From the NCBI GenBank assembly GCA_021780815.1, contig JAJXYC010000015.1, positions 1 to 64,000 on the forward strand: 64,000 nt of DNA. The letters run 5' to 3'. The translations under genes were made by a program, and so were the position numbers. The notes below the pieces were generated by a model that was not told the origin of the DNA, did not search any database, and saw nothing but the letters and a program-made list of their open reading frames with translations. This document shows positions 17,532-26,765 of this stretch, one piece after another (the first letter of the stretch is position 1; the number at the start of each line of letters is the position of its first letter). This DNA is from Bacteroidota bacterium. GTDB lineage: Bacteria > Bacteroidota > Ignavibacteria > Kapaibacteriales > UBA2268.

Positions 17532-20500
17532 ATGCCAAAGTTTATACATTTACATAACCATTCCCATTATTCAATATTAGATGCATTAACCACACCATTA
17601 GAATTGATTAAAGCTGCAAAAGAAGATGGACAATCAGCAATAGCTTTAACAGACCACGGGGTTTTGTTTGGAGCAATGGAATTTCAAGATATTGCAATCA
17701 ACAACGGAATTAAACCAATCATAGGTATGGAAGCCTATATTGCCGATGGCTCAAGATTTGATCAAGTTAAAACTGACAAATTAAGTAAAAAAAGAAATTA
17801 TTATCATTTAATATTGTTGGCAAAAGATTTAACTGGTTACCGCAATTTATCAAAACTAACAAGCTACGCTCATACAGAAGGCTTTTATTACAGACCAAGA
17901 ATAGACAAAGAATTATTAGAAAAATATAAAGATGGTTTAATTGTTACAAGTGCTTGTTTAGGAGGTGTAATTTCAGCACATTTAATTGATGGAAGTTATG
18001 AACGTGCATTTCAAGAAGCAAAATACTATCAAGATTTATTTGGCGATGATTTTTATTTAGAACTCCAAAATCATAAATTTGAAGAAGACAAAATTATTTT
18101 ACGTGATGTTCCTAAAATTGCAAAAGAGTTAGGGATTAAATTAATTGCAAGTAACGATATACATTATTTAAAAAAGGAGCATGCAATTGCGCATAACGTT
18201 TATTTATTAATTAAAGATACTTCTGCTGCTGATGCTGACAAAATTGATATTAAAAATCTTAGATACAAAACCGATGAGTTTTATTTCAAGACTCAGGAAG
18301 AAATGATAAATACCTTCAAAGATTTTCCAGAGGCAATTACGAACACTTTAGAAATTGCTGATAAATGCGATTTACATTTGAAGTTCAAAATTAATATGCC
18401 AGAATTTACACTCCCCGAAAAAACAAAATCTGCAAATTTAGATGATTATTTGGAAGAGCTTGTTTGGCAAGGCATTCAAGAAAAATATCCTACGATAACA
18501 GAAAATATAAAATCACGTGTAGAATATGAATTAAATACAATAAAAAAGATGGGATTCTCTGATTACTTTTTAATTGTTGCAGATTTTATATCAGCAGCAA
18601 GGCAGCGAGGTATCAGAGTTGGTCCAGGAAGAGGTTCAGCCGCTGGAAGTATCGTGGCTTATGCTTTAAATATTACAGCACTTGACCCTTTAGAAGGTAA
18701 TCTGCTCTTTGAAAGATTCTTGAACCCTGAGCGTGTTTCTATGCCTGATATTGACATAGATTTCAATGATGAAAGAAGAGAAGAAGTAATTAGATATTGT
18801 CAAGAAAAATACGGAGAAAATTCCGTCGCTCAAATTCTTACATTCGGCAAACTATCCAGCCGAATGGTATTAAAAGATGTCGGGCGAGTTTTAGGAGTTC
18901 CTCTCAGTGAAATTAATAGAATTACATCTAAAATTCCTGTTAAATTTGGCAAAGTGATGAAATTAGCAGAGGCTTTAAAACTTTCTGACCTTCAATATCT
19001 TACAGAAACAAATGACCCCAAAATTAAGCAATTACTTGAATATTCATTGATTTTGGAAGATAAAAATAGAAGTATTGGAACACACGCAGCTGGCGTTGTT
19101 ATCACTCCAGGCGAAGTATCCGATTTTATTCCTATTTTCCAAAGCAATAAAACTAACGTCGGGAATATCTCTATTGCTACACAATATACAATGAATTTTA
19201 TTGAACCTGCTGGCGTAATTAAAATGGACTTCCTGGGATTACGAACACTTTCAATTATTGATAGAACTTTAGAGCTAATTAAACAAAATCAAAACATAGA
19301 ATTAGACATTGATAAAATCCCTTTAACTGATAAACAAACATATTCATTAATTTCTGATGGTAAAACAACTGCAGTATTCCAATTTGAATCGGGCGGAATG
19401 CAAGATTATTTAAGAAAATTAAAGCCTGAATCGTTAGAAGAATTAACAGCAATGAATGCTTTATACAGACCTGGACCAATGGCAAGTATTCCTGATTATA
19501 TAGATAGGAAATATGGAAGACAACAAACTACATATTTGCATCCAATTATGGAGTCAACTTTAAAGAACACAAATGGAATAATCGTTTATCAAGAACAAGT
19601 TATGCAACTTGTACAAGTAGTAGGTAATTTTTCATTAGGTGAAGCAGATATTTTACGACGTGCGATGGGAAAAAAATTAAGAGATAAAGTAGATAAACTC
19701 AAACCTAAATTTTTAGAAGGAGCTGCCTCTAATAATATTGAAGCAAAATTAGCATCAGAAATTTTTGAATTAATTGATAAATTCGCTGATTATGGCTTTA
19801 ACAAATCCCATTCTTATGTTTATTCTTGGCTTGCATATCAAACTGCTTATTTAAAAGCACATTTCCCCGCTGAATTTTTAGCAGCAAATATGACAGCAGA
19901 ATTAAATAATCAAACAAAAATAGTAGATTTAATCGATGAAGCAAAATCGTTTGGCATTATTTTATTGCCTCCTGATATAAATACTTCTTATGCTAATTTT
20001 ACTGTTAAAGGAAACAATATTTATTTCGGTCTTGCCGCTGTTAAAGGAATTGGAGTTAATTCCGTCGAACATATTGTTGAAGTGCGAAAAGATAAACCAT
20101 TTGCTTCTTTCTTTGATTTTGTAAAAAGGACAGACCCGAAATTTATTAACAGAAGAGTTCTTGAATCATTAATATTTTCAGGTGCTTTTGATGGAATTGC
20201 TGGTAATAAGAGACGTGCCTTGTATAATGCTGTTGATGATGCATTAAATTATGCTAAAAGCACAAGTAAAAATGAAGGTATGAACGATTTATTTGCTTTT
20301 AATAGTTCTTCGGCAACTTCGTTAATTGAACCAGCCTTACCAAATGTTCAAGAATGGAGCGATAAAGAACGTTTACAACACGAAAAAGATGTTCTAAACT
20401 TTTATGTGTCAGGACACCCTTTAAATGAATTCGAATATATTGTGAAATCATTTTCAAATGTTAATATTTTTAAATATCTTGAAGAAGAAAATGAATTACC

Positions 20501-21017
20501 TGCAACAAACGAAGAAATAAGATTTTGCGGACTTATTACACATATTAGAACAAAACGTGATAAATCTAATAGATTAATCGGATTTGCACAAGTTGAAGAT
20601 TTTATCGGAAAAGTTGAATGTATCTTTTGGAGCGAATCTTTTAGCAAATTTGAAGATTTACTAATTGAAAATCAACCAATTACAGTAATTGGGAAATTAG
20701 ATTTTAATGATTCTACACAATTAAAAATTGTAGTTAAACAAGCTTTTAGTTTTGAAGAAACATTGCAAAATTTTAATAATGGCTTAAAAATATATTTAGA
20801 TGGAAATATCGCAAAACCTGCTGATATTAAAGAAATCAGCAAAATCATTATTAATAATGATATAGGAAAACCATCTAATTTAATCTTTATTGTGAATTAT
20901 GAAGGTGCAAAAAAAGAATTTATCGCTTTTGATCAACCTATTGTTTTTACAATTGCTAAATTAAAACAATTACAATCGTTGAAATGCGTTAAAGCTATAA
21001 GAATTGTTTCAAATTAA
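17532..21017 (+). CDS. dnaE: DNA polymerase III alpha subunit DnaE
   Basis: Replicative polymerase, 1161 residues. An N-terminal PHP domain starts at once with FIHLHNHSHYSILDA. The C-family palm carries GPGRGSAAGS and the catalytic aspartates in PDIDIDFNDE (Asp406, Asp408). Helix-hairpin-helix elements follow, and an OB fold begins near residue 997 (IRFCGLITHIRTKRD). Length and domain order fit DnaE1, and no 3'-5' exonuclease domain is inserted. A short membrane-protein gene begins 13 bp downstream. Confidence 0.97.
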   Translation: MPKFIHLHNHSHYSILDALTTPLELIKAAKEDGQSAIALTDHGVLFGAMEFQDIAINNGIKPIIGMEAYIADGSRFDQVKTDKLSKKRNYYHLILLAKDLTGYRNLSKLTSYAHTEGFYYRPRIDKELLEKYKDGLIVTSACLGGVISAHLIDGSYERAFQEAKYYQDLFGDDFYLELQNHKFEEDKIILRDVPKIAKELGIKLIASNDIHYLKKEHAIAHNVYLLIKDTSAADADKIDIKNLRYKTDEFYFKTQEEMINTFKDFPEAITNTLEIADKCDLHLKFKINMPEFTLPEKTKSANLDDYLEELVWQGIQEKYPTITENIKSRVEYELNTIKKMGFSDYFLIVADFISAARQRGIRVGPGRGSAAGSIVAYALNITALDPLEGNLLFERFLNPERVSMPDIDIDFNDERREEVIRYCQEKYGENSVAQILTFGKLSSRMVLKDVGRVLGVPLSEINRITSKIPVKFGKVMKLAEALKLSDLQYLTETNDPKIKQLLEYSLILEDKNRSIGTHAAGVVITPGEVSDFIPIFQSNKTNVGNISIATQYTMNFIEPAGVIKMDFLGLRTLSIIDRTLELIKQNQNIELDIDKIPLTDKQTYSLISDGKTTAVFQFESGGMQDYLRKLKPESLEELTAMNALYRPGPMASIPDYIDRKYGRQQTTYLHPIMESTLKNTNGIIVYQEQVMQLVQVVGNFSLGEADILRRAMGKKLRDKVDKLKPKFLEGAASNNIEAKLASEIFELIDKFADYGFNKSHSYVYSWLAYQTAYLKAHFPAEFLAANMTAELNNQTKIVDLIDEAKSFGIILLPPDINTSYANFTVKGNNIYFGLAAVKGIGVNSVEHIVEVRKDKPFASFFDFVKRTDPKFINRRVLESLIFSGAFDGIAGNKRRALYNAVDDALNYAKSTSKNEGMNDLFAFNSSSATSLIEPALPNVQEWSDKERLQHEKDVLNFYVSGHPLNEFEYIVKSFSNVNIFKYLEEENELPATNEEIRFCGLITHIRTKRDKSNRLIGFAQVEDFIGKVECIFWSESFSKFEDLLIENQPITVIGKLDFNDSTQLKIVVKQAFSFEETLQNFNNGLKIYLDGNIAKPADIKEISKIIINNDIGKPSNLIFIVNYEGAKKEFIAFDQPIVFTIAKLKQLQSLKCVKAIRIVSN

Positions 21018-21030
21018 TATAAATAAAGTT

Positions 21031-21213
21031 ATGTTTAAAAAAGTTCTTTCTTGGATTATTGCTATTGTTGCGGGATATGCAGTTATTAAAGTAGTGTTTT
21101 GGTTGATAAACATTGTATTTTCTTTAGTTTGGACTTTAATAATGATAGGATTAGTTGTCATTATTGCAATACCAATCAGTAGGTTTATATACAAAAAATT
21201 ACTTTCAAAATAA
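21031..21213 (+). CDS. Small two-helix membrane protein
   Basis: A 60-residue reading frame beginning MFKKVLSWIIAIVAGYAVIK, with two hydrophobic helices (~5-25 and ~28-50) and a basic tail (YKKLLSK). It follows dnaE closely and ends just before a perfect AT-rich palindrome. No family is recognised. An in-frame longer start at 21004 would overlap dnaE and is less likely. Confidence 0.5.
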   Translation: MFKKVLSWIIAIVAGYAVIKVVFWLINIVFSLVWTLIMIGLVVIIAIPISRFIYKKLLSK

Positions 21214-21216
21214 ATA

Positions 21217-21236
21217 AATTGAAATATATTTCAATT
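21217..21236. terminator. Possible bidirectional terminator between convergent genes
   Basis: A perfect 20-bp palindrome beginning AATTGAAATA lies exactly between the convergent ends of the small membrane protein gene (21213) and mpg (21239), with a T-run to the right. The stem is AT-only in its core, so termination strength is uncertain. Confidence 0.4.
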
Positions 21237-21238
21237 CT

Positions 21239-21901
21239 CTATTTTTTTGAAATATATTTTGAACCTTTAAGGTAAAATCTTAAAGGTAGTTCTTTTGCAT
21301 CACTAATACCAACACGTTGGGTTTGAAAAATTTCATTATCTTGATAATTATTGTATTCCAAAACGTAAAATTGCGATTTATTCAACACATCAAAATTTGA
21401 TAGTTTATCGATAGCAAAAGCTTTCGCAAAATTTCCTGGTCCTTTGCAAAGCAATTCAACTTCCTTTTTCCCTCTATTTTTTTGCATAAAATTAATACCT
21501 AATATGGGTTTTGCCGAACGTAATAATACAGCAGCACCTTTATTTTCAATTTCAGTTACAATATTAACGCAAAAATGATTTCCATAAATAAAATAGACAT
21601 ACAAAATACCACCTAATTCAAACATCGGTGCATTACGTTTTGTCTTTTTTAATGAGGCGTGGCAAGCAGGGTCATTTTCAGGCAAGTAGGCTTCTGTTTC
21701 AATTATTTCTGCTGCTAATAAAGTATCCTTGTCAATAAAGCGAACAAATAATTTCCCTATTAATTCTTTTGCAACAATTTCAGTTTGACGAATAAAAAAT
21801 TTCCTTGGCAATTCCTTTAATGTACTGACATCTAATTTTAATTCATTATTATCAGTAATTTGGCTGTTAATAAAACTCACTGACAATTTCTGGTTATTCA
21901 C
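21239..21901 (-). CDS. mpg: DNA-3-methyladenine glycosylase (AAG/Mpg family)
   Basis: Base-excision repair enzyme that removes alkylated purines. The 220-residue chain shows the family start ELPRKFFIRQTEIVAKELIGK, the catalytic region EIIETEAYLPENDPACHA, and the GILYVYFIYGNHFCVNIVTE block with the RSAKP loop. The start codon is GTG (21899-21901), overlapping the hpt stop by 8 bp. There is a ~25-residue N-terminal extension before the conserved core. It is part of a tilS-hpt-mpg run. Confidence 0.92.
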   Translation of the reverse strand: MNNQKLSVSFINSQITDNNELKLDVSTLKELPRKFFIRQTEIVAKELIGKLFVRFIDKDTLLAAEIIETEAYLPENDPACHASLKKTKRNAPMFELGGILYVYFIYGNHFCVNIVTEIENKGAAVLLRSAKPILGINFMQKNRGKKEVELLCKGPGNFAKAFAIDKLSNFDVLNKSQFYVLEYNNYQDNEIFQTQRVGISDAKELPLRFYLKGSKYISKK

Positions 21902-22439
21902 TTTTAATATAAATTGATTTTAAATTGCGTCCACATTCAGCATAATCCAAACCATATCCAACAACAAAAAGCGGTTCAATAGAAAATCCAATATATTTTA
22001 CATTAATTGGAATTTGCAAATTTTTAGGCTTAAAAAGTAAAGTGCAAATTTCAATTGATTTTGGTTCAAAAACCTCTAATCTTTTAATTAAAGATTGCAT
22101 TGTAAAACCAGTATCTACAATATCTTCAATAATAACAACATCTCTATCTTTTAAATCAGCAGGATTTTCAATTAATTTTACCTCACCAGATGAATCCATT
22201 TTTAAACCATAACTTTTAGCAATAATTGTCTCGACTCTAACTGGAATAGAGATTTCTCGCATTAAATCAGCGGCAAAAATGATTGCACCTTTTAAAGTTA
22301 ATAGCAGAACTGGCTTTTTCCCAGCATAATCTTTTGAAATTTGTTCAGCAAGTTCCAGAACTCTTTGTCTTATTTTGTCTTCGTTGATATATTTTTTAAA
22401 CTTTATATTTTTTACTATTGTTTCTTCATTTGCTTGCAT
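21894..22439 (-). CDS. hpt: Hypoxanthine phosphoribosyltransferase
   Basis: Purine salvage enzyme, 181 residues. The PRPP loop is VVIIEDIVDTGFTMQSL (near 105-120), with the flexible-loop region around KSYGLKMDSSGEVK and the terminal FVVGYGLDYAECGRNL that binds the purine. It is placed between tilS (5-bp gap) and mpg (8-bp overlap). The tilS-hpt pairing is a common bacterial arrangement. Confidence 0.94.
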   Translation of the reverse strand: MQANEETIVKNIKFKKYINEDKIRQRVLELAEQISKDYAGKKPVLLLTLKGAIIFAADLMREISIPVRVETIIAKSYGLKMDSSGEVKLIENPADLKDRDVVIIEDIVDTGFTMQSLIKRLEVFEPKSIEICTLLFKPKNLQIPINVKYIGFSIEPLFVVGYGLDYAECGRNLKSIYIKSE

Positions 22440-22444
22440 AAAAA

Positions 22445-23896
22445 TTAATTCCTCTTATTTTCAATAAATTGTGCTTTTAACACCCTTTTTGTTTCTTTAG
22501 ATACTTTAAATTTATCGCTGATTTGTTGCCCAATTACCCATACAATTTCTTCACGTGTAGAAAGAACATAAATAAAACTTTTTTGGAAGTTATCAACTTT
22601 CTTATCAATCAAAAAATCACTTATTTTTTTTGTTCCACTCATTCCTAACGGTTGAAAAGTATCACCTTCTTCCCAATTCCTTAATCTTAAAGTTACAGGC
22701 AATTTATCAAAATCAAAAAATTCAATATTTTGGTCATTGTCTATGTGAAATTTATTTAAAGGAATTTCTTCTAATTTTAATGTATAATCACCTAAATTAA
22801 AAATACTATTTTTTTCAATAACTGAATTGACAGAAAGTGGAATTCTATTTTTTGTAAAAATTAAATGATTCCTATCTTTATAGCAAGTGATAAATTTATT
22901 TATTTCAAAGATTGCACCTGTTTCTGCATTTTTTATTTCAATAATTCTATCAATTTGAGAAAAATTAACTTGACCAATTTCAAAGTTCTTTTTTAAAAGA
23001 TAAGAAATTATTTCTCCTTGAAGATAATGATTATAAGTATTTAATTTAGGGATATGCAGTAAAACTTTGTCTTCTTGTGGAATTTCAATTAAATTTTGAT
23101 AATAATCTTCAATAAAATTAGAGATAAATTCATCAGCCCCTTGCAAAAAAGTAGTTACTCTTTTAATATTGTTTGCAATAGATTGATTAAATTCATTTTC
23201 CAAAAAAGGAATTAATCTATGTCTAACCTTATTTCTTGTAAATTCGAGCCAATCGTTAGATTCGTCTTCTCGCCATTGCAATTTCCTTAATTTAGCATAT
23301 TCAATAATATTCTCTTTTGAAAAAGAAATAAGCGGTCTAATCACTCTTACATTTTTTATCAATTTTCTAACTTTTGGGATACCAGAAAGTCCTGTTAAAC
23401 CACTTCCTCTTAATAAATTGATGAAGAAAGTTTCAATATTATCGTCAGCAGTATGCGCTGTTATTAAAAAATCAGCTTTTAAAGTTCTTGTAGTTTTTTC
23501 AAAAAAATTATAGCGTAATGAACGAGCAGCAACTTCTATGCTTATAGCATTTTTTTTAGCATACTCTTTAACTTTGCCAGAAGAATAATAAAATTCTATT
23601 CCATAATACTTTGCAAGTTGCTCAACAAATTCTTGGTCTGCATCAGATGATGAGCCACGCAATTTATGATTAAAATGAGCAACATATATTTCAAATTTAT
23701 ATTTCCGTTGAACTTGATATAATAAATCAAGCATTACAGTAGAATCTACTCCGCCACTTACCGCAAGAACAACTTTATACGTTTTATCTATTGCCAATTC
23801 TTTAATTAAAAAGTCTTCACAAGCCGATAAAAAATCGTTTATTAATGGACTTTTTAGCTGTTCCTTTTCTATATTTTGATTAAAATTAAATTTCAA
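22445..23896 (-). CDS. tilS: tRNA(Ile)-lysidine synthetase TilS
   Basis: Modifies the wobble C of tRNA-Ile(CAU) to lysidine. The 483 residues contain the N-type ATP pyrophosphatase loop VLAVSGGVDSTVMLDLL, HFNHKLRGSSSDAD, the HTADDNIETF block and a C-terminal TilS substrate-binding domain (LRNWEEGDTFQPLGMSGTKKISDFL). The first codon appears to be TTG (23894-23896), because no ATG occurs before the ATP loop. A -7-like TAATTTTG lies 43 bp upstream. It is first in a probable tilS-hpt-mpg operon. Confidence 0.94.
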   Translation of the reverse strand: MKFNFNQNIEKEQLKSPLINDFLSACEDFLIKELAIDKTYKVVLAVSGGVDSTVMLDLLYQVQRKYKFEIYVAHFNHKLRGSSSDADQEFVEQLAKYYGIEFYYSSGKVKEYAKKNAISIEVAARSLRYNFFEKTTRTLKADFLITAHTADDNIETFFINLLRGSGLTGLSGIPKVRKLIKNVRVIRPLISFSKENIIEYAKLRKLQWREDESNDWLEFTRNKVRHRLIPFLENEFNQSIANNIKRVTTFLQGADEFISNFIEDYYQNLIEIPQEDKVLLHIPKLNTYNHYLQGEIISYLLKKNFEIGQVNFSQIDRIIEIKNAETGAIFEINKFITCYKDRNHLIFTKNRIPLSVNSVIEKNSIFNLGDYTLKLEEIPLNKFHIDNDQNIEFFDFDKLPVTLRLRNWEEGDTFQPLGMSGTKKISDFLIDKKVDNFQKSFIYVLSTREEIVWVIGQQISDKFKVSKETKRVLKAQFIENKRN

Positions 23897-23939
23897 TATT
23901 TAAATAATTTTTGTGAAAAAATGTTTTTATTACAAAAAA

Positions 23940-23947
23940 CAAAATTA
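23940..23947 (-). promoter_or_regulatory. Putative -7 box (TAATTTTG) for tilS-hpt-mpg
   Basis: TAATTTTG on the minus strand, 43 bp before the tilS start. No TTG at the preferred spacing. Confidence 0.33.
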
Positions 23948-23971
23948 CGGAAAGTTCAATAAATTTAGTAC

Positions 23972-26758
23972 TTATTTACTTTCTTCTAAAAACTTTATTG
24001 CTGCTTCAACCTGATCATCAACATTATTAAGTGTTCCTTTTAATGATTGTTGAACAACAATATCAGGCTCAACAGGTAATGATAAATAATTATTTTCATT
24101 AAGAAGTTTCACTTTCATAAAGGATTGAGAACCGAAGAAATAACCAGGTAGAATAATTTGCCCAACTTCACTATAATTACCTTGCGTTTTTGTACCAATT
24201 AAAGTTCCTATTTTATTAACTTTAGCAAGAGTTGCAATAACTTCCGAATATGAATTAGAAAATTCATTTATTAAAAAAACAAGTTTTTTGTCTTTCAATA
24301 TTGGATTTGAACTCGGACTTAATGTACTTTTTATTGAACTTTCTGTAATTAATGAATGACAAGGAGCAGTATAGATAGGTTCTACATCTGAAAATTTTGT
24401 TAGTTCTTTATCTGTAAATAAACCTAATATATGTTCAGAAAGTAAGCTATAACCACGCAAATCAATAATAATGGATTTTGTTAATGTATCCGCTAATGGG
24501 TTCAGCAATTTCTTGAATTCTTCGTCTTGTATCATAGTAGCATTCAAATATACAATACCTGGTTTTAATTCAGTTGCGAAATTAGGTCTAGTAATTTGAA
24601 TTTGATTTGTTTCTATACATTGCACTTTTGTTTCTTTGGTTTCTCCTTGCGGAGTTTTAAATTTCAATTCTAATAATTGCTCTTTACTTTTTGATAAACT
24701 TTTAGCAAGTGCTTTATATTCAAAAAATTTCGCATTTAAACTTGGACTTACTTTTATAGATTTTAAAATTTGCTCAACTGGCTTTTTATCAATTTCTAAA
24801 ATTTGTGAACCATTAGGTATCTCTTGTATTTTCGTCCCAAAAACATAAACAGAATCTTTGTCAATAAAAAAGCCAAAACTTGGTAAATAAGAATAATCTT
24901 CGAAACCGTACCAGATTTTGTAATTTGGGTCTTCGGAAAGAGAAAATAAATTATTCAAAACTTGTTGAAAATCACTTAATTTTTCTGTTTTAGATGCTTG
25001 CGAAATTGCTGTAATAAAAGCTTTGTCAAGAATATTTTCAGGAATTGGTTTTAAAGAAAAATGTCTGATATGATTCCACGCACTAATGATAATATATATT
25101 TTAGAATAAAAATCCAAATAATTAATTGCAAAAGAAGAATTATGGGTTATTTGCAGTGATGGCAATGGATATTTTTTATAATTCGGAATATTAATAGGTG
25201 TTGCAAAAACTTTGTTGTTAGCAAGAGTATCGTAAAATTTAGCACCAAGAGCAGGGAAATGAATTAAATCGGCAATATCCGATGATATTTCAAGTGAATA
25301 TTTCCCATCAAAAGCTTCATTACTTAATCTGAATTTATAACCTGATTGAAGTGAATAATTTGGAAATATCCAGCTTGCAATATTGGTATTTACTAATGGT
25401 TCTTCAAAACTTGAATTCTTTAATGCCAAATATTTCATCTTCCCCTTTAAAGTTTTAACATAGGCTTTAACATCATCAAATAAAACCTTGCAATCTCCAT
25501 CAACCAAAAATCCAATTCTCATATTTGCCGCATTTTCAGGAATTTTAGCCTTTATTTTTACTAATTGCCAATTTTGAGTTGATTTGTTTACCACTTCTGA
25601 TTCCGTTTGTAGAACACTGTGACCGTTCTTGTCATCAACACGGAGTAAAAGCAAAGCTTTACCATTATATAAATATTTTTGAAACTTAATTTCTACCGAA
25701 ACTTCTATTTCTTTAATTTGTTCGTTTTCTATATTAGTAAAATTAATAGCTGTTGCAGGATTTTCTTTATTACTTTGCAAAACATCAACAATTTTTTGGC
25801 TTGCTACATAATTATTTTCCCTTGTAGGTAAACCAGTATAAACCCAATTCTCTATATTTGAAAGCGAATTAGTATCAAATGGAAAATCTTTAAATAAAGA
25901 CTGATAATCTTGAATAATCTTATCTTGAACTTCTTTACAATCCTTGCAATTGACAATATCTCCTATTTGCCTATAAATTAATTCGTCCCAAGGATAATCA
26001 ATTAAATCTTTGGCTGGATAAAAATATTTAACAGTCCCAAATATTTTTGCTAAATCTAACAAAGTATTTTTTTGTAATTCATTAAGTTCTTGATTATGAT
26101 GATTTAATGATAAATCTATGACATTTTGAAAAAAGCAATTATCAAATTTTGCTTTTAAAGTACCATAGACCAAAAATCCAAATTTAATTACTTTCGCCGA
26201 AGAATCAATTTTTACTTTAACAGAAGCGTCACTCCAATTTCCATTTCTTAAGGTATCCGATTCAATAATATTAACAAATTTTTTTTCAGAATTTTCTTGT
26301 TGAATAAAGAATTGTGCATAATTTGCGTTATCGGAATGAAATGTAATATACTTACCACCAAAAATAATATCATTTCCTTTAAAATAACTGGCATCAACTT
26401 CTTGATAAATTCCTACTCGAATATTTGAATTTCCCTCTTTAAGTTTGCTTCTAATATCTTCAATTGACCTAAAAATATTTTCAACTTGAATACAGAAATG
26501 CCCTTCTTGCGGTTCAGAAGCAGTTGCTTGAACTTTATAACCCATTTTCTCGCTTGACCTTGAATATTTCCAACCAAAGGGCATACCACCTTCTTCGGAT
26601 TGTTCAAAGTCCAAATTAACTACATGGATTAGTGATTGAGCAAACACATAATTATGAAACAAAGAGAAAAAAATGAATACGAAACTTACAATTTTTATTT
26701 TTTTTAGAATCTTATTTGTTAAGCAAATCTGTTTATTTTTTTTTATTAAAACTTTCAT
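23972..26758 (-). CDS. Exported S41-family (tail-specific protease-like) peptidase with N-terminal beta domains
   Basis: A 928-residue exported protein. A signal peptide (~20-42) is followed by two jelly-roll-like beta domains (~45-210 and ~330-520, with DGDCKVLFDDVKAYVK-type strands), a PDZ-like region (~640-700) and a C-terminal S41 protease domain (~730-928). In the latter, FSNSYSEVIATLAK holds the likely nucleophile serine and GTLIGTKTQGNYSEVG the downstream block. Similar multi-domain S41 proteins occur in Bacteroidota. It lies 7 bp downstream of the OmpA gene and may be co-transcribed with it. The substrate is unknown. Confidence 0.82.
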   Translation of the reverse strand: MKVLIKKNKQICLTNKILKKIKIVSFVFIFFSLFHNYVFAQSLIHVVNLDFEQSEEGGMPFGWKYSRSSEKMGYKVQATASEPQEGHFCIQVENIFRSIEDIRSKLKEGNSNIRVGIYQEVDASYFKGNDIIFGGKYITFHSDNANYAQFFIQQENSEKKFVNIIESDTLRNGNWSDASVKVKIDSSAKVIKFGFLVYGTLKAKFDNCFFQNVIDLSLNHHNQELNELQKNTLLDLAKIFGTVKYFYPAKDLIDYPWDELIYRQIGDIVNCKDCKEVQDKIIQDYQSLFKDFPFDTNSLSNIENWVYTGLPTRENNYVASQKIVDVLQSNKENPATAINFTNIENEQIKEIEVSVEIKFQKYLYNGKALLLLRVDDKNGHSVLQTESEVVNKSTQNWQLVKIKAKIPENAANMRIGFLVDGDCKVLFDDVKAYVKTLKGKMKYLALKNSSFEEPLVNTNIASWIFPNYSLQSGYKFRLSNEAFDGKYSLEISSDIADLIHFPALGAKFYDTLANNKVFATPINIPNYKKYPLPSLQITHNSSFAINYLDFYSKIYIIISAWNHIRHFSLKPIPENILDKAFITAISQASKTEKLSDFQQVLNNLFSLSEDPNYKIWYGFEDYSYLPSFGFFIDKDSVYVFGTKIQEIPNGSQILEIDKKPVEQILKSIKVSPSLNAKFFEYKALAKSLSKSKEQLLELKFKTPQGETKETKVQCIETNQIQITRPNFATELKPGIVYLNATMIQDEEFKKLLNPLADTLTKSIIIDLRGYSLLSEHILGLFTDKELTKFSDVEPIYTAPCHSLITESSIKSTLSPSSNPILKDKKLVFLINEFSNSYSEVIATLAKVNKIGTLIGTKTQGNYSEVGQIILPGYFFGSQSFMKVKLLNENNYLSLPVEPDIVVQQSLKGTLNNVDDQVEAAIKFLEESK

Positions 26759-26765
26759 ATCTCCA